Positions 16,828 through 26,804 are shown, counted from the first letter of the stretch. The stretch is 61,827 nucleotides of DNA from an uncultured Bacillota bacterium (GCA_945956935.1 CAMFJD010000009.1:1-61827); one strand, 5' to 3'. Notes: generated by a model not told the origin, from the letters alone. A program made the numbers and translations.

Positions 16828-17253
16828 ATGATACGAATGAGTATATTGACCTGTTTAATTGCATATAGTATTATGATGATTTTAACAATGATACATGTTA
16901 TTTGGAATTGGAAAGTGCTTGGATATAAGGGATACATATCATTAGAAGATTTATTGGAAAATGGGGCGAAAGTTGAGGCGTATGTGCAAACAAAACGATG
17001 GCAACCTGTCTATAATTTGATTGTTTTTATACCAATAGCAGAGCTCTTTTTTTTAGGAGAGCCAGTCGAAACGTTAGCGATTGTGAGTTGTACATGGTTA
17101 ATAACTAGTGTGACGACTGATATGATTACGTGGATTTTAATTCCACATCCTTGGCAAATGTCATGGAAAGAACTTTTTATTGATCATCAACCATGGGTGA
17201 GTCTATGCTATCTTTTCACAGCATGTGCTCCATTTGTTATTATATGGTTATGA
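16828..17253 (+). CDS. Integral membrane protein, unknown family
   Basis: This 141-residue protein has about four hydrophobic helices (residues 5-26, 61-78, 80-103 and 124-141) with a polar loop between the first two (SLEDLLENGAKVEAYVQTKR). The third and fourth helices are joined by a short loop with HPWQMSWKELF. It stands alone between the reductase operon and the rhodanese gene, with a plausible AAAAGAGAG site 12 bases upstream. I recognise no domain. It may be a small transporter-like or regulatory membrane protein, but nothing shows which. Confidence 0.65.
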   Translation: MIRMSILTCLIAYSIMMILTMIHVIWNWKVLGYKGYISLEDLLENGAKVEAYVQTKRWQPVYNLIVFIPIAELFFLGEPVETLAIVSCTWLITSVTTDMITWILIPHPWQMSWKELFIDHQPWVSLCYLFTACAPFVIIWL

Positions 17254-17363
17254 GCAATAGTTGAATCGAAAGTATGATAATGAAAACTTTAATAACAAAT
17301 TGAAATTTTTTGTTAATACTTGTTTTTACAAAAAAGAGCGAATATAATTAACAATTATCCTTA

Positions 17364-17400
17364 TTCTAATTTAGGAGAATAATACTCTCCTAAATTAGAA
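17364..17400. promoter_or_regulatory. Perfect 15-bp inverted repeat in the rhodanese leader
   Basis: TTCTAATTTAGGAGA (17364-17378) and its exact complement (17386-17400) flank a 7-base loop, 27 bases before the rhodanese gene. No T run follows, so it is not a standard terminator. It could be an operator or an RNA hairpin controlling that gene. Confidence 0.6.
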
Positions 17401-17427
17401 AGATAAATTGATGAAAGCAGGTAATAG

Positions 17428-17955
17428 TTGGTGCAACAAATTAAAATATGTGAATTAGAACAATTCGATATGTATTGTTTAATTGATGTTCGTACAGCAA
17501 AGCAATATTACGATGGGCACCTAAAAGGTGCACACCATGTACCATTGGTACACGAACAGCTGCATTATCAATTATATGATACATATCATCGAAAAGGGAT
17601 TGTTTTTGTACTTATTGAATCGCTTCCTCATATTCCCCACTTTTGGCAATATATTCAGAAATTACGAGTTATCGCAATACAAGAACAAACAAAGCCAATC
17701 ATTATTTATTGTAGCCGTGCTCGTTTTCGTAGTAAGATTGCTTACTATATTATGTCGTGTTTTCATAAGCAAACATATATTTTAAGCGGTGGTATTAAGG
17801 GGATTAGTACAAAAGCATACGAAGCACTTTGTCCAAGATGTGGAATTGAGCATTTGTTCAACGAGCTTGAAATTGAGAATACTGATGGCAAGGTACACTG
17901 CAAAAAATGTGGTGAACTCATTCAACTGTATAAAAGCAACAAAGGAACAATTTAA
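17428..17955 (+). CDS. Rhodanese-domain protein with C-terminal zinc ribbon
   Basis: This 175-residue protein has a rhodanese fold resembling the N-terminal half of MnmH (selenouridine synthase): LIDVRTAKQYYDGHLKGA near residue 18, and the active-site cysteine in IIYCSRARFRSKIAY near residue 93. Two zinc-ribbon knuckles follow, CPRCG and CKKCG (about residues 132-160). The P-loop domain of MnmH is absent. Rhodaneses pass sulfur as a cysteine persulfide; the zinc ribbon suggests binding to RNA or a partner. The start is TTG 17428 or GTG 17431, behind AGCAGG. An inverted repeat lies in the leader. The acceptor is unknown. Confidence 0.75.
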   Translation: MVQQIKICELEQFDMYCLIDVRTAKQYYDGHLKGAHHVPLVHEQLHYQLYDTYHRKGIVFVLIESLPHIPHFWQYIQKLRVIAIQEQTKPIIIYCSRARFRSKIAYYIMSCFHKQTYILSGGIKGISTKAYEALCPRCGIEHLFNELEIENTDGKVHCKKCGELIQLYKSNKGTI

Positions 17956-18012
17956 GTTGAAAAATATATGGAGTAGCTGTAGTATATCTTGAGTTGCAAA
18001 TTATCGATATTA

Positions 18013-18168
18013 TGAAAGCAACAACCAAACACCGTCCAGACTTGGAGGAGACGAACGTTATGGTCGCCGTGTGTTAGCAGAACTCAATCAAGGTCAGTTA
18101 TATTAGTGCCAATGTTGAAAAAGAGTGAATTAAAAGAATTAATATTACAAGTTTTGAGTCATTATGTG
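18013..18168 (+). pseudogene. Short coding remnant, unknown
   Basis: One frame reads SRLGGDERYGRRVLAELNQG before a stop, and another then reads VPMLKKSELKELILQVLSHY to a stop near 18168. Both look protein-like and end as a gene would, so this is probably the 3' scrap of a lost gene with a frameshift. Base composition of the first part is richer in G+C than its surroundings. I cannot name the family. Confidence 0.35.
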
Positions 18169-18249
18169 TAGGAGTGAGTAATTAAGAGCTAAGTAATATG
18201 TTTATTTAGTCTAATCATTGAAATTTTTATAATAGAAAAGAGGAAAAAA

Positions 18250-19038
18250 ATGGAATTACTTAACAACCTTTCATGGATAATTATTATTATTGTTACCTGT
18301 ATTTATGTCTTAGTACTATATCTAACAAAAAAAATACCAATTATTCGTGGTTATATTGGTGAATGGAGAGTCAAAAAAGAACTTGATAAATTACCAGAAG
18401 GATATGAATCGCTACATGATTTAATGATTTCAGTAGACGGAAAGATGAGTCAGATTGATCATATTGTTATTGCAACAACGGGAATATTTATAATTGAAAC
18501 GAAAAATTTAACAGGAATCGTATATGGGAAAATCCGTCAAAAGAATTGGGTGCAATATCAAAGTAAACATCATAAGCGCCAGTTTCAAAATCCTTTACAT
18601 CAAAATTACGGTCATATGAAACAATTGGCATCTGTATTAGAACGTGAAGAAAGTGATTTTGAGACACTGGTTGTTTTTAATGAACGAGTGAAACTAAAGT
18701 TAGATAATGATTTGCAAATTATTCGTAACTCCCAAGTTGTTAAAGTAATTCAATCATATAAAGAAACAAAACTTACAGACGGTGAGTGTCAAGAACTCAT
18801 TATTCAACTTCGAAAAATAAATATTCAATCATATAAAAATAAACAAAAACATATAGAGCAAATTCAACAAAATATTAAAAATTCTGAATTATTAATAAAG
18901 CAAAATATTTGCCCAAAATGTAAAACTGAATTAGTGAAGCGTACAGGAAAGCATGGTGAGTTTCTAGGATGTAGTAATTTCCCAAAATGTCGATATACAG
19001 CTAAGAGTAAGAATGCTAAATTTGATAAATTGTATTAA
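18250..19038 (+). CDS. NERD nuclease-related protein with topoisomerase-type zinc finger
   Basis: This 262-residue protein has one N-terminal transmembrane helix (about 8-26), a NERD domain (about 34-150) with the conserved core QIDHIVI and GIFIIETKN (a PD-(D/E)xK-like layout), a charged helical linker (about 195-220), and a C4 zinc finger of topoisomerase type (CPKC ... LGCSNFPKC, near 222-246). NERD proteins are thought to process or bind DNA; membrane anchoring places the domain on the inner face. The start ATG 18250 follows AAAAGAGG. It shares a bidirectional terminator with the convergent helicase gene. Confidence 0.88.
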   Translation: MELLNNLSWIIIIIVTCIYVLVLYLTKKIPIIRGYIGEWRVKKELDKLPEGYESLHDLMISVDGKMSQIDHIVIATTGIFIIETKNLTGIVYGKIRQKNWVQYQSKHHKRQFQNPLHQNYGHMKQLASVLEREESDFETLVVFNERVKLKLDNDLQIIRNSQVVKVIQSYKETKLTDGECQELIIQLRKINIQSYKNKQKHIEQIQQNIKNSELLIKQNICPKCKTELVKRTGKHGEFLGCSNFPKCRYTAKSKNAKFDKLY

Positions 19039-19133
19039 CAGACTATAATTATTTAATAAATAGTTTTATTCGAAAAAATTGTGGAATATAAAATGATTGC
19101 GATAGTTGTGTTAAGATGAAAATATGGAGTAGA

Positions 19134-19170
19134 AAAACAGCGTAGCTCATCAAAGCTACGCTGTTTTATT
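19134..19170. terminator. Bidirectional terminator between NERD and helicase genes
   Basis: A 14-bp perfect stem (19134-19147 with 19154-19167) and a 5-base loop, with A and T runs on both sides, between convergent genes. Confidence 0.85.
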
Positions 19171-19173
19171 CTT

Positions 19174-21621
19174 TTATAATTGGTCACGATATTTTTCGAG
19201 TCGTGATTTTAAAAAATATTCACGGCGAAAAGCAATGATGTCTTTCAGATGTAGAACAAATATTGGTGTTAAATATTCAGGAGCAATTAATAATTTGAAT
19301 TCATCAATATCCCCACAAAAGAAACCAGAAGCGGAATTTAAAAAAGCATTAATTGGATTTTTAGCAGTACGAATATAATCAGCTTCTTTCCACTCGTGAA
19401 ATGGTTTTGATTTTTTATTCCTTGTTAAATCTATTAAGTGACTGGGAATAGAATAGAACTCATGGAATGATTCAATGATATCCCTGCGGTTAATCGTTGT
19501 TTTCATCGTATCACCATTTATAAATGCTTGTAAAAGTGGTAATTTATATAATTGATTCATTGCTGTGCTTTCCATCAGTGCTAAAAATGCTTCTGCTGGT
19601 GTGTCTAAAATCATAAGTTCAGCGGTAGATAACTCTTGTCTATCTGCAAAATAACGTAAGTGATTACGTAATGGACCAGTTTTCATTTTCAAAAATTCTA
19701 CTATCATATTATCTGCAAGATATCTATAGGAATCAACACGACTTGGATGTTGAAAGTCTGAATTACTCATGATTGATTGCCATTGTGAATAAATAGTTTC
19801 TAAGGCTAATTTGTATTGTTGTTCACGTGTTTGTTTAGCCGTTGCCATGTTTGTTATTAAATCGACAACTTGTAAATCAAAGTGTACATGACAACCTTCA
19901 GGAATTTTAGGTTCACGAATGCTTGTTTCAATATTAAGTATACTAGGTTGGAAATTACCTCCTAGGACTTGTGGTAAAAATTCAACATCACGATAGTTTC
20001 CAATAAAATCTAAAACAATCACTTTTTGCTTGTTCGGACTTTTTCGTAACCCACGACCGAGCTGTTGTAAGAAAATTGTTACAGATTCAGTAGGACGTAA
20101 AAAGAATAATAGCTCAATATGGGGAACATCAATTCCTTCATTAAACATATTAACACTAAAAACAACATCAACTGATTGACTATTTAAACGTGCAATTGCC
20201 TGATCACGCGGAAGAAAGTATGGGCTATCTGCTGTACCGCTATAGGTTGCGAAAGCTTGAATGCCCTGTTTACTAAAAAACTTAGCCATTTCTAATGCAT
20301 GTACTTTGCTTACACAAAACCCTAATGTTGTTCGACCATGATATTGCTTGTAATGCTGGTAAATTAATTCCGCTCGCTTCGATTGACGAAAAGCTTTTTC
20401 TAATGAAACTATATCGTACTTTTGAGCATTCCTAGAAATAAGATTATAATCAGTTGGATCATAAATACCGTAATAATCGAATGGAGCGAGCCAATCACGT
20501 TCAATAGCTTCGGTAAGTCTGACTTCATACACGACATTGTAATCACATAAAGCAAATACATCACGATTATCAAGTCGCTCAGGCGTTGCAGTCAAACCAA
20601 GTAAAAATTGTGGTTTGAAATATTCAATAATTTTTTGGTAAGACTGTGCAGAAGCGTGATGAAATTCATCGACAACAAGATAATCAAATGTATTTTGGTC
20701 AAATACTTCAAGGTGGTTACTCATAGTTTGTACAGTTGCAAATAAATGATCAACAAATTCGTCTTTTTGTAAACCGTAATAAAATCCTTGTGTTTTATCT
20801 GGCTGAACAGTCTGGAAAGTTTTAGATGCTTGTTTTAAAATATCTTCAGTGTGCGCTAAAAACAATACTTTATGAAATGATTGGCTATCAAATGCTGCTA
20901 AATATGTTTTCCCAATACCAGTGGCAGCAATCACAAGACCTTTGTTAAACCCTTCAAGTCGTGTTTTTTGTAATTCGTATAGTGCCTCAATTTGAGCACC
21001 ATGAGGTTTGGGTGGTGGGTAGGAAATTTGTGTTTCACTTGCCTGTTCATTTGATGGTGAAAGTGGAATAATTTTAGCTTGGCCATCAATTAGCTGAATG
21101 GTTGGTGATATTTTAGGTAACCGATGTTGACGTGCATATTGACGTAAAAGTGCATCTGTTACGGGTAATGCTAAATTAAACAGGGTTTCGAATTCAGTTT
21201 GAAAAACATTGAAATCTGCTTGATGTTCTTCACTATAAAAGCGATAATTCCATTCCACTGCTGAAGTAAGCGCGGATTTTGATAGGTTGGACGATCCAAT
21301 ATAAATTGTCCCGTTTCCATTATTTGTAAATAAATATGATTTTGGATGGAAAGAATTAGTTCCATTATAAATTCGTAAGTCAAATTGAGTTTCAGATATT
21401 CCAAGAAACGCCTGTTTTAATAAATATAATGCACTTGGTTCGGTGATATTAAGGTAGATTCCTGTAAGTATGCGTATTTTTACTCCACGTTTAGCAGCAG
21501 CGACCAGTTGATCAATTAAAAGTGAGATGCCACTTACTTTTAAAAAGGACACAATGATATCAATTTGATCTTCAGATTGCTCAATTTCTTGTGCTAAAAA
21601 AGGTAAGAGATGATTATGCAC
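19174..21621 (-). CDS. DEAD/DEAH-type helicase with N-terminal PLD-family nuclease domain
   Basis: This 815-residue protein combines a phospholipase D-like nuclease domain (about 1-155) with an SF2 helicase (about 205-570). The HKD-type motif is H92-P-K94 with GSSN (109-112). Helicase motifs are GIGKT (235-239), VDEFHH (near 317-322), LTATP (near 343) and QQLGRGLRKS (motif VI). The C-terminal 230 residues are not recognised and lack an obvious DUF3427. Similar nuclease-helicase proteins occur in DNA repair or phage-defence islands. It follows a pyrophosphohydrolase gene by 9 bases on the same strand, so the two form an operon. Confidence 0.88.
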   Translation of the reverse strand: MHNHLLPFLAQEIEQSEDQIDIIVSFLKVSGISLLIDQLVAAAKRGVKIRILTGIYLNITEPSALYLLKQAFLGISETQFDLRIYNGTNSFHPKSYLFTNNGNGTIYIGSSNLSKSALTSAVEWNYRFYSEEHQADFNVFQTEFETLFNLALPVTDALLRQYARQHRLPKISPTIQLIDGQAKIIPLSPSNEQASETQISYPPPKPHGAQIEALYELQKTRLEGFNKGLVIAATGIGKTYLAAFDSQSFHKVLFLAHTEDILKQASKTFQTVQPDKTQGFYYGLQKDEFVDHLFATVQTMSNHLEVFDQNTFDYLVVDEFHHASAQSYQKIIEYFKPQFLLGLTATPERLDNRDVFALCDYNVVYEVRLTEAIERDWLAPFDYYGIYDPTDYNLISRNAQKYDIVSLEKAFRQSKRAELIYQHYKQYHGRTTLGFCVSKVHALEMAKFFSKQGIQAFATYSGTADSPYFLPRDQAIARLNSQSVDVVFSVNMFNEGIDVPHIELLFFLRPTESVTIFLQQLGRGLRKSPNKQKVIVLDFIGNYRDVEFLPQVLGGNFQPSILNIETSIREPKIPEGCHVHFDLQVVDLITNMATAKQTREQQYKLALETIYSQWQSIMSNSDFQHPSRVDSYRYLADNMIVEFLKMKTGPLRNHLRYFADRQELSTAELMILDTPAEAFLALMESTAMNQLYKLPLLQAFINGDTMKTTINRRDIIESFHEFYSIPSHLIDLTRNKKSKPFHEWKEADYIRTAKNPINAFLNSASGFFCGDIDEFKLLIAPEYLTPIFVLHLKDIIAFRREYFLKSRLEKYRDQL

Positions 21622-21630
21622 CCTGTAATG

Positions 21631-21968
21631 CTATTGATTTGAGTCATTGTCATGTACTTCAACTAAGAAAATGCGATCATTAAATCCACCACGTTTTTCA
21701 GCTTTTTTTAATCGGATTTCTTCTAGCTCTATAGGATTACTGCTATGAATATAAGTAAGTGAGTGAATCAGTTCTAGTAAGTCTGCGAGTTCTTCCATTG
21801 CATCACTGTCATTCGTAGTTTCAAGATATTCTGCCAGCTCTTCATGTAATTTTTTTGTAATTCTAGTCGATAAGTTGAATCGTCTAGTATATGTGTGTCG
21901 CATGATTTGCCATCAGCAGTTATAATTGATGGAATTAAATCACGAACAAGTTTATTGTATACAGGCAT
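21631..21968 (-). pseudogene. Nucleoside triphosphate pyrophosphohydrolase, split by a one-base frameshift
   Basis: The N-terminus MPVYNKLVRDLIPSIITADG runs from 21968 to an A7 tract (plus-strand T7 at 21850-21856). There the frame is lost, and the continuation KKLHEELAEYLETTND ... EELADLLELIHSL ... KKAEKRGGF is in the next frame up to 21631. One extra A would restore a normal product of about 112 residues of the MazG-like/phosphoribosyl-ATP pyrophosphatase superfamily. The break could be a true mutation, a sequencing error, or slippage-tuned expression. It is the first gene of the helicase operon. Confidence 0.8.
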
Positions 21969-22392
21969 AAAAAGCCCTCCTTTTTTGATTTTTCATATAA
22001 TTCTAGTATAAATAAAGATACTGCTGTCTGCAAGTCATGAATGTAAACAAATCTAGCCTGTGAGTAACAGGAAGTGTATGTAAATAAAAAGCGAGCATAG
22101 AAACTTTAGCAAAGATAATAAATGAAATTTTATTAGTTGAATGCTTGATAATAGATTCACAATAATTGGAAGTTTTATAAAATTAGCAAGGTTTTTCATG
22201 TTTGGAAATTTATTTGGATATACTATGGTCATCACATAGGGAGGAGATGAGTATAATATTGGTGATTAGTTAATATCGTATATGTACATTGAATTTTTTG
22301 TATGTCATAATAAAGTGGAACTATATTTGTAAATTTGAATCGTATAGATTAGCTTTAAGGTGAGTCTGAGCGAGAAATAAAGGAGAGCTTAT
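21969..22392. other. Divergent promoter region, no gene seen
   Basis: The 424 bases separate the divergent helicase and sbcDC operons and must hold both promoters. I did not find a clear consensus pair or a strong structure. A minus-strand ORF at 22053-22235 has no support. Confidence 0.4.
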
Positions 22393-23529
22393 ATGAAGTG
22401 TATTCATTTATCTGATCTTCATATTGGGAAGCGTGTGAACGAGTTTTCAATGGTTGAAGATCAAGTATATATTTTTAATCAAATACTGCATATTATTGAT
22501 TTAGAAAAACCTGATGCTGTTTTAATTAGTGGGGATATCTATGACAAAACAGTACCTTCAGCAGAAGCTGTTAGTTTATGTGATGACTTTCTGTTTCGCT
22601 TGTCGAAATGTAATGTGCAAACATATGTAATTAGTGGTAATCATGATTCGGCTGAACGAATTGCATTCGGGAGACGTTTAATGGGTGAAAGTGGTGTCCA
22701 TATGTCACCAGTATACAGTAAAGGTATTAAACCGATTGAAATGGAAGATGAACATGGCACAATTGCAATTTATTTATTACCATTTATCAAGCCAACACAT
22801 GTACGAGCACAGTTTCCTGATGAAACAATTGAAACATATACTGATGCAATGAAAGTAGCGATTGAGGATATGGATGTCGATCAAACGAAGCGTAATATTT
22901 TGTTGGCACATCAATTTGTCACTGGTTCAGAACGTTCGGAATCAGAAGAAATCTCTGTCGGTGGTTCTGATAATGTTGCAGCTTATGTGTTTGATCCATT
23001 TGACTATGTTGCACTTGGTCATATCCATAAGCCACAAAGTGTTGGGCGTGAAACAATTCGTTATTGTGGTACACCACTGAAGTATTCTTTTTCGGAAGCA
23101 AATCACCAAAAATCAGTAACGGTTGTGGAATTGCATGAAAAAGGGAATATTAATATACGTACAGTTGATTTAACACCAAAACGAGATATGCGTGAAATCA
23201 AAGGTACGTATATGGAAGTCACTGCAAAAAATTACTATGACAGGCTAAATTTAGATGACTATTACCATATAACACTAACTGATGAAGAAGATATTTTTGA
23301 TGCACTGAGTTCATTGCGCACCATTTACAAAAATATTATGAAACTCGATTATGATAATAAACGGACAGCAACGCAAGCAGTGATTCATGCGAATAGCGAA
23401 GTTGAATCAAAGTCACCACTTCAATTATTTAATGATTTATATGAAAAGCAAAACAATCAATCGCTATCGCAAGAACAAATTGAGTTTTTAGTGCCATTTA
23501 TTGAAAAAACATGGGAGGAACAACGATGA
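22393..23529 (+). CDS. sbcD: Exonuclease subunit SbcD
   Basis: This 378-residue protein is the Mre11-like nuclease subunit of the SbcCD complex, which opens hairpins and trims DNA ends during repair and replication. The calcineurin-type phosphoesterase motifs are in order: DLHIGK (near residue 8), GDIYDK (near 47), GNHDS (near 82), AHQF (near 173) and GHIHKP (near 213). They supply the two-manganese site. An AAAGGAGAGC site precedes ATG. Its last codons overlap the start of sbcC (ATGA), so the subunits are translationally coupled. Length is normal. Confidence 0.97.
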   Translation: MKCIHLSDLHIGKRVNEFSMVEDQVYIFNQILHIIDLEKPDAVLISGDIYDKTVPSAEAVSLCDDFLFRLSKCNVQTYVISGNHDSAERIAFGRRLMGESGVHMSPVYSKGIKPIEMEDEHGTIAIYLLPFIKPTHVRAQFPDETIETYTDAMKVAIEDMDVDQTKRNILLAHQFVTGSERSESEEISVGGSDNVAAYVFDPFDYVALGHIHKPQSVGRETIRYCGTPLKYSFSEANHQKSVTVVELHEKGNINIRTVDLTPKRDMREIKGTYMEVTAKNYYDRLNLDDYYHITLTDEEDIFDALSSLRTIYKNIMKLDYDNKRTATQAVIHANSEVESKSPLQLFNDLYEKQNNQSLSQEQIEFLVPFIEKTWEEQR

Positions 23530-26500
23530 GACCATTAAAATTAACTCTTTCAGCGTTTGGACCATATGCAGGTGAAACAACATTGGATCTAGATTCACTT
23601 GGGACAAATGGTATTTATTTAATCACTGGTGATACTGGTGCAGGAAAAACGACTCTTTTTGATGCGATTACATTTGCATTATATGGAAGTGCGAGTGGTG
23701 CTACACGTGATACGGGTGCTTTTCGCAGTAAATATGCAAATATTGATACAGCAACCTTTGTTGAATTAACATTTGTGTACGGTGAGAAAGTCTATACAAT
23801 TAGGCGTAATCCAGACTATGAGCGTAAAGCACTTCGTGGTGATCGGATGACCACTCAGGCAGCGGGTGCACAATTGTATTTGCCAGATGGACGGGTGTTA
23901 GATAAACGACCTGAAGTGAATGCAGAAATTCAAGCGATAATGGGTATTGATTGTGCACAGTTTACACAAATTGCGATGATTGCTCAAGGTGAGTTTTTAA
24001 AATTGATTCATGCTAAAACTGAAGATCGTCAAAAGATTTTTCGTGAAATTTTTGGAACTAGCGTATATCAAAAACTTCAAATAAAATTGAATGACGAAGC
24101 AAATGCATTGAAACGACAATATGAAGCATTGAATCAAAGTGTGAAACAATATATTGCGGATGTGAGTGTTGATGATGCTGATATACTTGCAACTGATGTT
24201 ACAAAAGCTAAGCGAAATGAATTACCAATGTCTGAAATTTTTCCACTGCTGCGTACACTTATTGAACAAGATAATCAAAAGTTACACAATTTAGGACAAA
24301 TGATTCAACAACAAGACGTTGAGTTAGCAAATGTGAACGAACAAGTAAGAGCAGAGCAAGTGTTTCGTGAAAAACAAGAAGAATTGACTCGGAAACGTAC
24401 AGAAATTATAGCGTTACAAGCAGCATATGAACAAGCACAACAAGCACTTGCACAATTGTATGCACAAAAAAAAGAGTATGATCAAATAAACCAACAAATA
24501 ACAGTACTAACAAATGAATTACCGAGCTATGAAACGCTTGCGACAAAACAAACAGAACAAGCACAGTTACAAGTGATGGTGCAAAAGACTCAAAAACAGT
24601 CACAAGCATTAGCACAACAGATTGATACAGTACGACAAAAGCATACGGATGCACTTGCACAGCATAAGAATGTAAAAGATAGCAAGCTTTATTTAAGTGA
24701 GCTACAGACAAAGGCACAGATGTTTGAGCAAGAGATAGCACAAGTAATAAAATTTGAACAGCAAGCACTTGAATTAGCACAAACATTGGCAACAGGAAGC
24801 GAAGCTATTCAACGTGCAGAAACAACAATTCATCAACTTGAAACACAACAAACACAATTAGCTGATGCGCAACAAATAAAGCAAGCAGCAGTAGATAGAC
24901 TCGCGAATCTGGAGCAATTGCAACAAGAAGCAGAGATGCAACGAAAAACTTTATTAGCACAACATGAAGCGATTCAATTGGCTCAAAAACATTATGATAA
25001 AGTTTCCATGTTGCAAGTAAACTATACACAGCAACAGCAGGTGTATATTGAAGCAAAAACGGCAGATGACCAAATTAGCACACAAGTGGAGGCACTGAGA
25101 CAAGCATATTTAGATGGACAAGCAGGTTTATTTGCAAGTGAGCTTGTGGCTGGTCAACCATGCCCTGTTTGTGGATCGATTGAGCATCCATTATTAGCTA
25201 CTTTACCTGTTGAAGCCCCGACAAAATTACAACTTGATGAGGCAAATCAGCAACGTGAACGTTCAAATCAATTGACACAACGTCAAGCTGAGCAACTTGC
25301 TGGACTTAAAAGTCAGATGGAGAGCGAATGTTCGTTACTTGTTGAACGAGTGACACAATTGATTGGGGAATGTGAATTTAGCACAATAACGACTCAACTA
25401 CAAATCGCAAATGAACGTATTCTAATCGATGGGAAAAAGATACGCCAAGCACTCGATACATATGCGGAGCAAAGTAAGCAAAAACAAACGTTTGAAAATG
25501 AGTTGAAAGATATGAAAATAGCGTTTGAAAAAGTACGTGAGACACTTCAAACTGTGAAACAAGAACATTCTTCACTCAAAGCAACATTTGATGTTGCCAA
25601 TACAGGTCAAAAAGGACAATTATTACAGGATGTACTCCCATTTATTGGTGAAAATACTTTCGAAACCGTTGTGATACAGTTACGAGCTTTACAACAAGAG
25701 CTTCAGGCGAAAAAAGAGAATTTGAAACTCCATGATGCGAAACAACAAGTAGCTGTATTAGAGCGATTAGAAGGAGAAATCCCCCAATTAGAGCAACAAA
25801 TTCAAGGAGATACTCAAACGTATGATGAAACGTGTACTGTGTTACAAAAGTTACAATTAGAACGAGTTGGGACACAACAAGTGATCGAACAGATACAACA
25901 AACATTAACGTACCAAGATGAGCGTGTCGTGAAACAAGTGATTGAAAATCTTACAGCGAAATTGAATGACTATACACATGAAGTAAGCCAAGCTGAGCAA
26001 ATAAAAACACAGCAACAACGGACAATTGACACGATGCAAGGACAAATTGAGACATTAGCAAAACAAGTCGAACATGTTAAATCAATTGATTTGGCGAACT
26101 TGTTTGAAAGGAAACAACGTTTGGAACAGCAGCGCCAACTTATCGATGAACAACGATTACAAATGAGTAGTCGTTGTATGGCGAATACTCGTTTATTGAC
26201 ACATCTTGAACAAAAAGAAGAAGAACTACAACAAGTGAGTACCCGTTATACAATGGTGAGTAGTTTAGCAAATACGGCAAATGGAAAAGTAAGCGGTAAA
26301 GATAAAATTATGCTTGAAACGTATATTCAAATGACATATTTTGATCGAATTATTCAACGAGCAAATGTCAAGTTTATGCAAATGTCAGATGGACAATATG
26401 AGTTTAAACGTCGCGAAGAAGCGACGAATAAATCAAGTCAATCAGGACTAGAATTAGATGTTATTGACCATTATAATGGATCGGTTCGCGGAATTAAAAC

Positions 26501-26795
26501 GTTATCTGGTGGAGAATCATTCAAAGCATCACTTTCTTTGGCACTTGGGTTATCAGATGAAATTCAAGCTTCGGCAGGTGGTATCAAACTCGATACAATG
26601 TTTGTTGATGAAGGATTTGGCTCACTTGATGAAGGTTCACTTGAACATGCGATGAAAGCGTTAGCTAGTTTATCGCAAGAACATCGCCTTATTGGTATTA
26701 TTTCTCATGTGGCGGAACTCAAAGAGAAAATCGATAAAAAAATTATAATTAAAAAACAAAAAAGTGGTGGAAGTAGTATTATGGTTGAACGGTAA
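23526..26795 (+). CDS. sbcC: Exonuclease subunit SbcC
   Basis: This 1089-residue ATPase is the Rad50-like partner of SbcD. Walker A is GDTGAGKT (35-42), the zinc hook CPVC is at 546-549 at the tip of two long coiled coils (about 180-530 and 560-900, rich in Gln and Glu), the ABC signature is LSGGE, and Walker B is MFVDEGFG near the C-terminus. ATG at 23526 is chosen because GGGAGGA lies 7 bases upstream and the codon overlaps the sbcD stop. ATP-driven closing of the coils is known to gate the nuclease. A strong terminator follows. Confidence 0.97.
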   Translation: MRPLKLTLSAFGPYAGETTLDLDSLGTNGIYLITGDTGAGKTTLFDAITFALYGSASGATRDTGAFRSKYANIDTATFVELTFVYGEKVYTIRRNPDYERKALRGDRMTTQAAGAQLYLPDGRVLDKRPEVNAEIQAIMGIDCAQFTQIAMIAQGEFLKLIHAKTEDRQKIFREIFGTSVYQKLQIKLNDEANALKRQYEALNQSVKQYIADVSVDDADILATDVTKAKRNELPMSEIFPLLRTLIEQDNQKLHNLGQMIQQQDVELANVNEQVRAEQVFREKQEELTRKRTEIIALQAAYEQAQQALAQLYAQKKEYDQINQQITVLTNELPSYETLATKQTEQAQLQVMVQKTQKQSQALAQQIDTVRQKHTDALAQHKNVKDSKLYLSELQTKAQMFEQEIAQVIKFEQQALELAQTLATGSEAIQRAETTIHQLETQQTQLADAQQIKQAAVDRLANLEQLQQEAEMQRKTLLAQHEAIQLAQKHYDKVSMLQVNYTQQQQVYIEAKTADDQISTQVEALRQAYLDGQAGLFASELVAGQPCPVCGSIEHPLLATLPVEAPTKLQLDEANQQRERSNQLTQRQAEQLAGLKSQMESECSLLVERVTQLIGECEFSTITTQLQIANERILIDGKKIRQALDTYAEQSKQKQTFENELKDMKIAFEKVRETLQTVKQEHSSLKATFDVANTGQKGQLLQDVLPFIGENTFETVVIQLRALQQELQAKKENLKLHDAKQQVAVLERLEGEIPQLEQQIQGDTQTYDETCTVLQKLQLERVGTQQVIEQIQQTLTYQDERVVKQVIENLTAKLNDYTHEVSQAEQIKTQQQRTIDTMQGQIETLAKQVEHVKSIDLANLFERKQRLEQQRQLIDEQRLQMSSRCMANTRLLTHLEQKEEELQQVSTRYTMVSSLANTANGKVSGKDKIMLETYIQMTYFDRIIQRANVKFMQMSDGQYEFKRREEATNKSSQSGLELDVIDHYNGSVRGIKTLSGGESFKASLSLALGLSDEIQASAGGIKLDTMFVDEGFGSLDEGSLEHAMKALASLSQEHRLIGIISHVAELKEKIDKKIIIKKQKSGGSSIMVER

Positions 26796-26804
26796 AGCGA
26801 TAGT

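Noticed and set aside
19174-21621. Type I or III restriction subunit
   Set aside because: No methylase or specificity gene lies nearby and the N-terminal domain is PLD-like, so it is called a nuclease-helicase.
24406-24792. 128-codon minus-strand ORF
   Set aside because: It is opposite the coiled-coil coding part of sbcC; repeated CAA and GAA codons leave the opposite strand free of stops.
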